Shown one piece after another: positions 1 to 8,832 of a stretch of DNA of 10,218 bases (the first letter of the stretch is position 1; each line of letters opens with the position of its first letter). The DNA is from Halocafeteria seosinensis. Lineage: Eukaryota; Sar; Bigyra; Bicosoecida. Below the pieces are notes generated by a model, which saw only the letters and a list, made by a program, of their open reading frames with translations, did no database searches and was not told the origin of the DNA. Made by a program: the position numbers and the translations under genes. The stretch spans positions 1 to 10,218 of the forward strand of contig LVLI01001604.1 of the NCBI GenBank assembly GCA_001687465.1, written 5' to 3'.

Positions 1-61
1 TTTTTTTTCGCACTAACTGGTGTCGTATGAGAAAGGAGAGTCTCTGCTTCCTTGCGTGCAG
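1..61 (+). other. 3' end of an intron of the left-edge coiled-coil gene
   Basis: The first 61 bases read as the tail of an intron. CACTAAC at 11-17 resembles a branch site, 41-59 is pyrimidine-rich, and AG at 60-61 ends it. The coding frame that follows has a stop at 28-30 and no ATG near its beginning, which agrees with an exon starting at 62 rather than a gene start. The run of eight T at 1-8 belongs to the same intron. Confidence 0.65.
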
Positions 62-1174
62 TACACTTAAGCCGGCATAATGCTGACCAACTAGCCCCCG
101 AGGGAGTCGAAATTGGCTCAACAGATGAGGAAGGCCAAGAGCGAGCCATATTAGTAAATGAAAAAATACTGCTTTATGGTGCCAGTGGCATTGACGCTAG
201 TCGCTTCGCCAGAAACCAACGACAAACAACTCATGATACTACTATCGGAAGCCTCGCAGCGGCTTCCCCTCGTCATATGGGAATGCACTCGGTCGCCTCG
301 TTTGCGGAGGGGGAAAGTGTCATGCTCCCGTCGCAACGGGAAGGACACCAGCAGGAGCCTGAAGATATGGAAAAAGCCCGTGCAAGAATCACTGATCTCC
401 AAGAACAGATAAAAATTCTTAGACAGGCAAATAACACATATCAAAATAGAGCGGCTGAAGCATGGGAAAATAAGAGGGAATGTGAGCGAGAAAAAGACAA
501 CCTTATACAGCTCTTGAAGCGAGGAGCAACCGCAGTACGTTCTGGTTGTCTTGTAGTCCTGTTGTTTCGTGTTTAGTGTTTCCAATGGTACCCATGCATT
601 ATATCAGGGAGAAGTGAACGAGATAATACGTAAACGAAACGCTGAAGTAGAAACCCTTGAACAGGAGCACGCCTCGCAAAAGGAAACTATCGACAAGTTG
701 CAGAACGACTTAGATGAAGCGACCTCGTCTCTGAACAAGTGCAAGAGGGATCTCAGGAGTACGAAAAGCAAATACAAGAACGTTGCCAAAGAGAATGAGG
801 AACTCCATGAACAGCTAGAAGTCGAACGGAAGTATATCGAGGAACTAGAAAAGCTGGTACCTGCTGAACAAGATAACTACTTGATGAGTGATACTTCAGA
901 CAACAACACATCTCGATCCCGCCAAATGAGCTCCAGTATGTTACAACAAACGCTGAGTGCTCGTGAGGACTCCCTCCATAATTTGTCGAGGGTGTCTCGT
1001 CAAGGGCGCTACGGCGCTGCACAACATGGGACTTCAGGATATTCCAGTGGTCCTGTATATATGTATAGAGAGGAATCCGGTGAAAGCGAATATCCTCCTC
1101 GGAATGGGGGAGACGGTGCCTTGCGTGATCAGATTCTTCGCACTGTCTCCGACTCAAAACGTCAGCCTCGTTGA
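62..1174 (+). CDS. Coiled-coil protein, 5' partial, two exons in window
   Basis: This is the C-terminal part of a long coiled-coil protein whose first exons lie left of the window. Exons are 62-534 and 608-1174. The first needs one base from an upstream exon to complete its codon. The 73-base intron (535-607) starts GTACGT, ends ATATCAG and joins in phase 0. About 346 residues are visible. A hydrophilic, Ser/Gln-rich first part (to about base 360) has no clear domain. From EDMEKARARITDLQEQ onward there are long charged heptad-like helices (about 365-870) with many E, K, L, Q and N and no membrane segment. The last about 95 residues are Ser/Arg/Gly/Tyr-rich and probably disordered, and the stop is TGA at 1172-1174. 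The role is probably structural or scaffolding (inference). The family is not recognised; coiled-coil resemblance alone is not evidence of homology. Confidence 0.85.
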
Positions 1175-1619
1175 ATTAATTGTTATGCGTGTTTTGGGAT
1201 CCACAACATAACAAAATATCATCAACTCGACAAACTGTTTTTACTTGCGCGCATCCATGTGGGGGGTACGTTTCCTGTTTATGTAGCAATCCTGTATTAA
1301 AGTCTTCGGTTCCCGGTCATGAGACATGAATTCCGCGCCGCACAGTGGAATAAGTCTGCGACCGAGACCACTCAATGCCTACAACGGCTCGATTGCTCTC
1401 CATTGTCATATCGTTTCGCGATAAAATAATACGTTTGGAGTCGTGGAGGCGATACTACTTGTTCCTCTTGTAAATATTATTACTGGATAAGTACCGGGCC
1501 TGTCCTGGTAATATTGTGTTTTGCTTGCGACCAACCAGAAAAGCGTTGAGCGCGCTAGTTCAACACACTGATTTCTGCGTTCTCTAGGCGCACGCGCAGG
1601 CAGCTGCACTAGGCGAAAG
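1175..1619. other. Intergenic region with possible polyadenylation signal and the TPR gene promoter
   Basis: This 445-base stretch lies between two genes on the same strand. ATTAAA at 1296-1301, about 120 bases after the stop of the coiled-coil gene, is a possible poly(A) signal. The remainder must hold the promoter and 5' leader of the TPR gene. No clear TATA box is seen. A minus-strand open frame across 1406-1657 has no ordered composition and runs into the TPR start codon, so it is taken as chance. Confidence 0.5.
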
Positions 1620-4600
1620 ATGGAGGAAGACGGTGCGAATGACATGGACAGTCCCATGAGTGGGAGGCAAGGGAACGCGAAAGGAGGAGGTTCAAGACTC
1701 AGTCTGGACCGACGTCAACGGGCGATGGAATCGGCGAAGAAGGTGAGGCCAACAGACTTAATTTTATGTCACTCTTTAATAGAGGTGCAAAATCGTTATT
1801 TTAGCTTTCCTGATGGAACGTGTGCTTGCTGCCCCATGAGGCCACCAAAACTTTCACTTTGGCTCTTAACCTTTGCAGGCGCTGGAAATTCTACGCTCTG
1901 GGAAGCATTATGATAGGGCGATACAGCATTTAAAGACAGCATGTGGTATAATGCCAAACGTTCCGCGATACCATTTCATACTAGGGAATGCGTACTATGC
2001 GCTGGAACAGTATGCCAGTGCTCAATCGAAATATTCCGAAGCGATTAGCCTGAAGGACGACGACCCGCAATACTTCATTAGCCGTGCTTTGTGCCGGAGG
2101 AAACTCAGCTGTCTAGATGAGGCTCTGGACGATGCCAATAAGGCTTGTGAGATGGACATGCAAGACGGTATGTTTCAAAACTTTGGAACGCTACCTTGAA
2201 AACTGTGTCACACTAACGCAACTGTCGCATCCAGGCGCCTTGCGGTTTCAGCGTGGACTAATTCTCTATGATTTAAGGGACTTCGTACGTAGTGTCACGA
2301 AGGGTACCGAATTGGATTCAAGACTATTTCGATGAGTGTGTTGAATACAGAAACAAGCGGCGAAAGACTTTTCGGTGGCTGTGGATCAGGACAAGTACCT
2401 TTACCGAGCACTCTTCAATCGAGCGAACTGTGAGCGTAACCTGAAGCAATATCAGAGGGCGATCAAAGACCTGAAGAAAGCCATTGAAGTTGATAACACT
2501 TCAGCAGCGGCATACAATGCATTAGGCTTAACGTACTGTGAAATTGAAGACTATGATACCGCCTTACACTATTTGAACAAAGCCATTGCATCGAGCTCCA
2601 AGAATCCGATATACTTAAACAACCGGTACGTGACAATTGGATTGCGACGTAGACTAGGTTTTCATGGAAGTGTGAAACTGATACAGAGGCCTGGTCAAAT
2701 ATCATCTACATAATTACCAAGAAGCTCTTACGGATTTGACCACGGCAATAAATCAGCAAGATGAAAACAACATGGACCCCACCGCATATTTCCACCGCGG
2801 AAACACGTATCTCACCCTAGGTAGGTCGCCTGAAAACTACATCCGCGACGTCGTTATATCCGTGGTTATGAACATTTCTGTCTACAGAAGAGCCAACTGA
2901 AGCACTGGCTGATTTGGATTACTGCATGAAGTTGTACCTTCGGCGTCGCGAGAAAATACAATCGATTACTCCGGCGTTGCTTGCGCAAGGAGTGCAAGAA
3001 GGCCTGAACCAGCGGCGAGACTCCAACCAGAGGTTTTCGCGCTCCCGCACCCAGTCGCAGACCTCGATTGCTCTCGAATCGGACAACCTGAAGGTCGAGC
3101 AGCAAAAAGAGGTAGATCCCGAGCGGATGGCGATTTTGGATGAAAGGGGAAACCTTACCTCTGATACCGAGAAAGCCTACGAGGAAGACAATAATGCAGG
3201 AATTTGGGGATCGGGGGATGAAGATGGTGGGTCATCGATTGGTAACAGTATTGAGCGTCCTGATACAGCACGGTATACGGAGGCCGATGCGAACAAACAG
3301 CTGGAGGCTGAAGAGGGGGATAGCGAAGATCACGCTGCATTTTCTCAGAAGCCTTCTATGCCTGATGCACGCAGGAAGGCCATAGACGTCACTGAGTTAC
3401 CGCGGACAAGGGTAGATTTTGCGATGTTAAAAGATCTAAAGGGTGATGCAGGAAGTGAACAAACGGATCACCAGGTTAGTATGGACGCTTTGGTTGTGTG
3501 TCGTTTACAGCACAGTATTGGTTTAGCGTTCCAATCACTAGGCGCATATGAATATGCACTGGAGCACTTCATGACTGCTCTTGAACTGAACGCCGATCAC
3601 GCTCCCTCGAGATATCATGCTGCTGTAATGTTCCACGCGTTAGGAGATAATCAGCGTGCGGAGGAGGAGTTGAACTACATACTATTAACCTATGGTTCGG
3701 ACCAGCGCGTGTTAGAGGCTCGCGGCCTTGCCCGTCAAGCCTTGGGTAGACACCATGAAGCTCTTGAAGACTTCGCGCTTTGTGTACGCGAAGACGAAGG
3801 CGAACCGCACTATCACACTGCTGTCAGCCTCTTGTCCTTACCTGATCCCGACATTGACTCTGTCATGGGGGAACTTAAGCAAGCATTGAAAAAGGGATGG
3901 AAGCGTGGGCAAGTTTATGATAAGGCAGCAACTGCATACTTGCTCGAAGGAAACGTCCGCTCTGCCATCAAGGCCTATGGAACCGCGTTGAGTCTTGACC
4001 CTGAAAATATTTCTTATTTCTGTCGCCGGAGTCAATGCTTCAGAGAATTAGGGGACCCTCAGTCTGCTGAAGACGACTTGAGTTATGCAATCAACCTCTC
4101 TGCATATGAAGTCCTCTTTCAAAACAACCCAGAGTACAAACCTAGCAGAGCCGAAGCAAAGAAACCATTGGAGGAAAAGGTTAGAGAGAAAATGGAACCG
4201 ATCAGTGAAGAAGAGAAAGAGCCGTATGTTAGTAGCTCACTTTATTACTTACGAAGTCTTGCTCGATACGATCAGGTGGGTGAGGGTAGTGGAGATTAAG
4301 GCTTGGCACTGCTTCGAGTAATATGGTTTGTTGTCTCCCGCAGAACAAATTTGACCAGGCTATTGAAGATCTTGATCGAGCATTGAGAACGTCCCCCGAG
4401 CAGCAGACGATGCCCGACATGTACGTGACCAGCCGCCATTTTTTTCAAGCGCATAATTTCTTATTCCGATACGCTTTTTTTGTTACACGAACACACAGAC
4501 ACTACACTAAGGGGATTGCATATGCCAACTCTGATAGGTACCAGCAGGCTGTTACGTGTTTTGAGTCAGCACTTGCGTCTACTATGAAACTATCTCCAAA

Positions 4601-5097
4601 GATGAAACGAGACTTCATTCACGAACTGGCCAAAGCCAGGTGGGTTGCTCTCAAGGATTGAAATCTCTATTATGTTGGTGACCTATTGACTGGCACTCAG
4701 GCAAATGATCGGTGACCACGAAAAAGCCGTAGAAAACTTCACTGAAGTTTTGCGATTAAACCCAAGAAATGCGCACGCGTTGTTTCGACGGGGGTTTTCG
4801 AACAAAGCGCTCCACAAGTAAGCAAGGTGCCTTGAGCGATCTGTTTCCCGTATTCTGCAAGTATCCGGTCCACGAGTGCATGGCAGGTATGAACAAGCGG
4901 CGACTGACTTCGAAAACGCCCGAAGAATTTCCCCCGAGTCTCAGTATCTAGTTATCAATTACAATACATTGAGTGACATCGATACGATTGTTCTCTGTGC
5001 AGCGGGAGAAGAGCCAGAATTTCCAGACTTCTATGAGCAATCCGAAGAACCGACATTTGGTTCTTTGGACGGCCCACAAGCGGCAGATGATATATGA
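1620..5097 (+). CDS. Large tetratricopeptide repeat protein, complete, 10 exons
   Basis: Exons: 1620-1742, 1879-2167, 2235-2284, 2351-2625, 2687-2820, 2888-4275, 4344-4420, 4499-4639, 4701-4817, 4887-5097. They sum to 2805 bases, so 934 residues plus TGA, with every junction in frame. TPR proteins are helical scaffolds that bind partner proteins. After a short charged N terminus (1-41), about eight 34-residue TPRs fill residues 42-315. They show the usual G8/Y11/A20/A27/P32 pattern, e.g. YHFILGNAYYALEQYASAQS and LYRALFNRANCERNLKQYQR. Residues about 325-490 are acidic, Ser/Gln-rich and probably disordered. About ten further TPRs fill 490-870, some irregular. The tail carries an unusual DTIVLCAAGEEPEFPDF stretch. 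The layout resembles TTC-type TPR proteins of ciliated eukaryotes, but I cannot assign an orthologue. The first ATG at 1620 is preferred because its exon reads straight into the donor at 1743. Confidence 0.93.
1743..1878 (+). other. Intron 1 of the TPR gene, twice the usual length
   Basis: It begins GTGAGG and ends with a TTAAC branch-like site, a short pyrimidine run and GCAG. At 136 bases it is about double the other introns of this gene (61-78). It follows the short first exon, a position where introns are often longer and may carry regulatory sequence (general knowledge). Confidence 0.85.
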
Positions 5098-5241
5098 GTG
5101 TGTAATGTAGCTAACAACCCGTTTCCTCGCGCACGCATGTGGTGCCTCGGGCGTTTACTGGAAAAATCTAGTCTGATACTTCGCCGAATACACTGACCCA
5201 GCTGCGCCAGCCGGAAACTCCGGAGTCCTTTTCGGAATCCG

Positions 5242-5439
5242 ATGGAAACCGATCCAGAATTCGCATGTTGTGGCGCATGTTACTCGCAGTTTGGCCATCA
5301 TCCGAGGGTTCCTTATCTCCCTAGTCCAACGGGAACGCTTGGGTTTCGCGCGATGCTTCTCGGGGCTTCATTCCAGGACGCTGCGGACTCAGAAACGTTT
5401 CCAACTTATAGAAGTGTAACGGCAGAGTTTGATAAATAA
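5242..5439 (+). CDS. Small ORF of 65 residues downstream of the TPR gene, doubtful
   Basis: An ATG ORF on the same strand, 144 bases after the TPR stop. It has a Cys cluster (FACCGACYSQ), a Pro-rich middle and a more protein-like end (FPTYRSVTAEFDK). Its stop overlaps AATAAA at 5435-5440, the only such signal I see after the TPR gene. The sequence could therefore be 3' untranslated sequence of the TPR mRNA, an alternative last exon, or a small gene. The frame is open upstream to 5197, after a TGAC plus CCAG that could be a splice acceptor. No good donor before the TPR stop was found to join it. No family recognised. Confidence 0.3.
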   Translation: METDPEFACCGACYSQFGHHPRVPYLPSPTGTLGFRAMLLGASFQDAADSETFPTYRSVTAEFDK

Positions 5440-5440
5440 A
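5435..5440 (+). terminator. Candidate poly(A) signal AATAAA, plus strand
   Basis: AATAAA lies 338 bases after the TPR stop and overlaps the stop of the small ORF. It probably ends the plus-strand transcript, close to the opposing signal at 5465-5470. Confidence 0.5.
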
Positions 5441-5775
5441 CCGAGGCTTATGAGTGACTTTACTTTTATTAGTCGCTTTAACACTATGGAGTAGAATTGG
5501 TTGGGCAAATGCAGATATGAAAACTACGGATATGTCTTTGTCCTAGCACATCAACCGCTGGTGGGTGCCACATGTGGATACCAGTCGAAAAAGGCAAACA
5601 AGGCTCCGGCAGAGACTTGAGCTCATTAGACGCCACGACTGGCAGAAATGAGACACACTTCTTGCGCACTGAGCAGTAGATTAAGGATGGGTGAAGCATG
5701 AGCTATCGGGTGGCAAATACGATCTGCTGTTGTATTTCGGACTTGAGTTGTCATCAGTACGGGGAATGGACGACC
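5441..5775. other. Convergent 3' region between the TPR gene and the membrane protein gene
   Basis: No convincing gene. TTTATT at 5465-5470 reads AATAAA on the minus strand, about 306 bases beyond the stop of the membrane protein gene, and is a candidate poly(A) signal for it. A 71-codon minus-strand open frame (5699-5484) has no recognisable features and is probably 3' untranslated sequence. Confidence 0.5.
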
Positions 5776-7996
5776 TTATCCACTCTTGGGTTTGTCCCGC
5801 CTTAGGCAATCGCCTATGAAGTTCCATCCTGAGTCATCAGTTCGCAAGCGGCAAATGCTTTCAATGCTCTCCAGTTTTTCATCCCTCTTTTGAAGGATGT
5901 ACCTTGCCGCATCCTTGGCGTTTTCAATGTCACCAAGATCGACACTTTGTCGCACCTTAGGTCCATACAAATTCAGTGTACACGACGAATGAGGAATGTA
6001 ATTAAAGCGGAGTAATGGGAGAGGTGGGAAGGCAACAGCCTTAGCTACAATTAAACCAAAAAAATACGCGCCTATCAGGGCGATACAAGCCTTGCAACCG
6101 TATTTGCCTTTAACTGAATGTTTCCATGAGTCACTCGACTGGCCATCATACGTGCCGTCATACGAGTAGTAGTCGTCATTCGGGAAATAGTCGTCATGCG
6201 GGAAATAGTCGTCATACGGGGCAAGGCCGTTAGAGGAAGGTTTGCCGAAGAAGTTTTCGATTGCGTGTTTGTTGCACATGATGCACACAACACTGGCGCC
6301 AACCCCTACAGCAAGGAGAAATAAGGAGGACAACGTTCGTTTCGACCCGCACGGGGTCAACAAACCTCCGCACTCCCGCCGAGCAGCTTCGTACTCCTCC
6401 ATTGAAATGTCCTCCTTAGCGGGTGCTGCCCAAATGCAGACAAAGAGTTCATTAAGCCTGACTGTTATGCAACATGTAGCAAAGGTTCACGGCATACTCA
6501 CGTATTTTGTATGTACCATCCGCACCCATCTCAAGTCCGTAGGGGTGGTGATACACCCATTCGGTTTGCCCCACCTGCCTTTGGAAGCGAACTCTTCGAG
6601 GATAGGGCACTCCATCTTGCGATAGTCCCTTCCCTCGCCAAACACCACAATCCCGACAAATGGATAGGACGGCAAGAAATACTGCAAAATATCCAAGTTG
6701 ACCGGTACCACGGACCCACCTGTTTATAGCTTCCAGCAAACAGAGAACTTACGGTTTATGATTGCGGCGATGGTAGTGAGTATCGTGGCCAGGGAAGGAA
6801 CCCCTATGCCCTCGAAAATGACAGCAATAGTCATAACCGTCAGTACGCTCATGAAAAGAAACTGTGAACGACACAACCGCGCTATGCGCGAGTTAAGGAT
6901 CCACGCAACAACTCTAAGGAAAGAGAACGCCTCTGGGGGTCTGTACTGAAGTGAGCACCCATCGACCTCTGCAAGATGGAGAACGCAGCCTGAACATTTT
7001 CCCATGGGCTTCAGCTTAGTGATCGTGACGGATTGGTCGGTGACCTCCACTTCGTTGGCTATTGGAATACTCCAAAAGTTACCAGGAGTGGTGTGCCTCC
7101 ATGTGTTCCTCACTGCATAACACGGTTCTTCACTAATCTCACATTCTTCGAAAATAGTTGGAGTATGGTAGTCCCCTTTCTTCGTCGCACCATATTTAGG
7201 CCAATTTCGTTGATTCGCTGGAGTAACCTTGTCCTGCTCTCGAGATAAAACGCAGTATGCCAATGAATCGAGACGACACAATTATCATTCTACTTACAAG
7301 GAAATGGGAGTATTCCTCGTGACGCTGCATTGAGGTATCACATTTTACCCAAGGCTGGTTGGGATCCTCACGGTACAATGGTTGCGTCTGATACCATTGG
7401 TAGTCCTGGTTCAACTCCTCATTACCTGGTGGAGGCCAAAGCTGGTAATCAAATTCAGAAGCCCATCCCGCTGCTCGCCAGCCAGGTGCATCGGGCCGAG
7501 GATAGTACTGGCCTTGATTGGCCCCCTGAGGATAGTACTGGCCTTGATTGGCCCCCTTTCCCCATGGCCCTGGTTGGTACGCATAGCCTAGAGGAGCACT
7601 GGAGGTAGATGGAGTTGCTCCGAACTTCCCCGTGTTCGGTATTGGTCGACCGCTTTGCCGTAACGGCACTGTTTGCATCGCTCCAGAACTGTTTATACTG
7701 CCGGACGCATAGGGCCGAGGATAGGATTGACCCTGGAAGGTCCCCTGCCCCCATGGCCCTGCTTGGTATGCATTTTCTAGAGGAGCACTGCTGGTGTATG
7801 GCATTGGTCCGGACTGTCCTGTGCTCGCTGTTGGTCTACCGCGTTGCCACAATGGCACTGTTTGCATCTCCATCTCTGCAGTGCTGTTCACACTGCCGGT
7901 CGCTGAAGCCACCCCGTACTGTTGATTTGACATCTCAAGGGTTCTTGGTTCTGATGTGGCTTGAAATTCGCTCATTTTTTCTTCCGTCTCCTCCAT
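5776..7996 (-). CDS. Multi-pass membrane protein with repetitive Q/P/G/Y-rich N terminus, 4 exons
   Basis: Exons on the minus strand: 7996-7298, 7233-6753, 6681-6502, 6425-5776. They total 2010 bases, so 669 residues plus stop. Introns are 64, 71 and 76 bases with GTAAGT, GTAAGT and GTGAGT donors, and all frames join. Residues 1-233 are hydrophilic, rich in Q, P, G, S and Y, with two 63-residue repeats starting MQTVPL and a doubled GANQGQYYP motif. This part is probably cytosolic and disordered. Residues 234-350 contain a Cys-bearing segment with alternating beta-like stretches (EVEVTDQSVTITKLKP, GKCSGCVLH). Probable membrane segments are about 357-376, 379-401, 484-504 and 565-585. A DDYFP repeat lies between the last two. 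The family is not recognised and no catalytic motif is seen. I chose ATG 7996; ATG 7975 in the same frame is possible. Confidence 0.85.
6171..6221 (-). repeat. 18-base tandem repeat coding DDYFPx, 2.8 copies
   Basis: Two near-identical 18-base units at 6171-6188 and 6189-6206 differ at one base, and a partial third follows at 6207-6221. On the minus strand they encode DDYFPH, DDYFPN and DDYYSY in the loop between membrane segments 3 and 4 of the membrane protein. The unit is a multiple of three, so copy changes would keep the frame. Confidence 0.9.
7490..7867 (-). repeat. 189-base direct repeat, two diverged copies, inside the membrane protein gene
   Basis: Two copies of a 63-codon unit start at 7867 and 7678 on the minus strand, exactly 189 bases apart. 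Shared marks are MQTVPL, GRP, TSSAPL, AYQ.GPWG.G, QGQ.YPRP. They are preceded by GSVNST in the first copy and GSINSS in the second. Divergence is moderate at the DNA level, so this duplication is older than the 30-base one within it. Confidence 0.9.
7498..7557 (-). repeat. Perfect 30-base tandem duplication
   Basis: 7498-7527 and 7528-7557 are identical over all 30 bases. They encode GANQGQYYP followed by Q or R. Identity including third positions indicates a recent duplication, or homogenisation, within the second 189-base repeat. Confidence 0.97.
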
Positions 7997-8138
7997 CAAG
8001 GATACGATACGAACACTATTTCCGGTAGCGAAGAAAGAAGCAGAACAAGACGTCCTCAACAAACTAATCTAGAACTTCGCGTCCCCTGATACGATTGGTG
8101 AAATATCGGTATTTAACAAGCATGAATAAAGGATATTC
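7997..8138. promoter_or_regulatory. Divergent promoter region with two small inverted repeats
   Basis: These 142 bases separate the start codon of the membrane protein gene (minus) from that of the 105-residue ORF (plus). AAATA-TCGG-TATTT at 8101-8114 is a perfect 5-base inverted repeat. CATGAATA and TATTCATG (8121-8128 and 8134-8141) form an 8-base inverted repeat with a 5-base loop that runs into the plus-strand ATG. No TATA box is clear. Promoter function is inferred from position only. Confidence 0.4.
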
Positions 8139-8456
8139 ATGTACCAGCGAACTATCGAAGAACAAACGAACGGCGACCCGTCGGCGAGTCATTACGAGGT
8201 CGTACACGTGGGGTGCGATTCGTGCGAACTTCGTAATGAGTGGTACCCTAACCGGTCCGGCGGTCCATGGGTAACCGCAGTGCACAACGGGACCTGCGTC
8301 TATCCCATTCCTGGACCACAACCGCACATTGCGAAATCGGGATCTCGCAAGATGCCATTAGTTAGCGAGGGATCAAACTGTTGTGTCCCTATTTCCCATG
8401 ACACGGATAAGTTGGCATCCTTGTCCCAGTCTAGTCCCATGAACTACACACTATAG
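8139..8456 (+). CDS. Hypothetical 105-residue protein with Cys motif, uncertain
   Basis: An uninterrupted ORF from ATG, divergent from the membrane protein gene. It contains HVGCDSCELRNEWYPN (a CxxC pair), a further Cys at NGTCVYPIPGP and a CC pair near residue 82, then a Ser-rich end. There is no signal peptide or membrane segment. AATAAA at 8620-8625 could end its transcript. The opposite strand is also open over much of this stretch (8327-8064), so the coding strand is not certain. A good acceptor (TCTAATG, then TCTACAG ending 8515) leads into a 34-codon open frame, so the true gene may be spliced, but no matching donor stands out. CxxC may mean metal or thiol chemistry (inference). Confidence 0.4.
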   Translation: MYQRTIEEQTNGDPSASHYEVVHVGCDSCELRNEWYPNRSGGPWVTAVHNGTCVYPIPGPQPHIAKSGSRKMPLVSEGSNCCVPISHDTDKLASLSQSSPMNYTL

Positions 8457-8832
8457 TACACAGTCGATCTATAACATGTTAAGCGCGTGTCTAATGTCAT
8501 ATTATTCGTCTACAGTTCTGAAATCTTTGTCATCACTTGTTATTGCACCTTGTGGCTTGTTGAATCGGTGTTTGGACGTGCGGGTTACAGGTATTGTTTC
8601 CTTCGATTCACTACCATTTAATAAATAGAAGCATCAAATACAGTATGTAGTATTGCCGACAACAATTAGCGACACACTGGACACAATTTTTCTGAGAAAG
8701 TTGAAACGCAGCGCGGCGGAACGTTTCCGTCGCAGAGTTTATCATGTGCATGTGCGCCATACAGGATGTGGCTTCTAGTACATCTTGTAGAAGATCGCTC
8801 ACGGCGACATCGAGCAGGTATAAAGATAATTG
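8457..8832. other. Region without a supported gene
   Basis: It contains a possible splice acceptor ending at 8515, AATAAA at 8620-8625 (plus strand) and TATAAAG at 8819-8825. A minus-strand frame (8802-8611) begins at GTG and reads helix-like with a Cys cluster (QKNCVQCVANCC). It lacks an ATG near its start and ends in the A/T-rich poly(A)-signal area, so I do not call it. Confidence 0.4.

Noticed and set aside
3475-3510. GTTAGT...TTTACAG stretch inside exon 6 of the TPR gene that looks like an intron
   Set aside because: Only 36 bases, far below the 61-base minimum of the other introns here; it is in frame and coding without removal, so it was kept as exon.
6487-6711. Minus-strand frame reading DILQYFLPSYPFVGIVVFGE over exon 3 of the membrane protein
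   Set aside because: It looks membrane-like, but the splice phase from exon 2 and into exon 4 both demand the other frame, which also reads sensibly (TEWVYHHPYGLEMGADG).
7033-8028. Several plus-strand ORFs opposite the membrane protein gene
   Set aside because: They are antisense shadows of the repetitive exon 1 and of exon 2; the minus strand gives a complete, consistently spliced model.
8064-8327. Minus-strand ORF opposite the 105-residue ORF
   Set aside because: It ends in a stop just before the leader of the membrane protein gene and shows no domain. It remains possible, and is why the plus ORF has low confidence.
8611-8802. Minus-strand 63-codon frame with a Cys cluster
   Set aside because: Starts at GTG, no ATG nearby, and its C terminus derives from A/T-rich sequence with an opposite-strand poly(A) signal. 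Helix-like residues alone are not enough.
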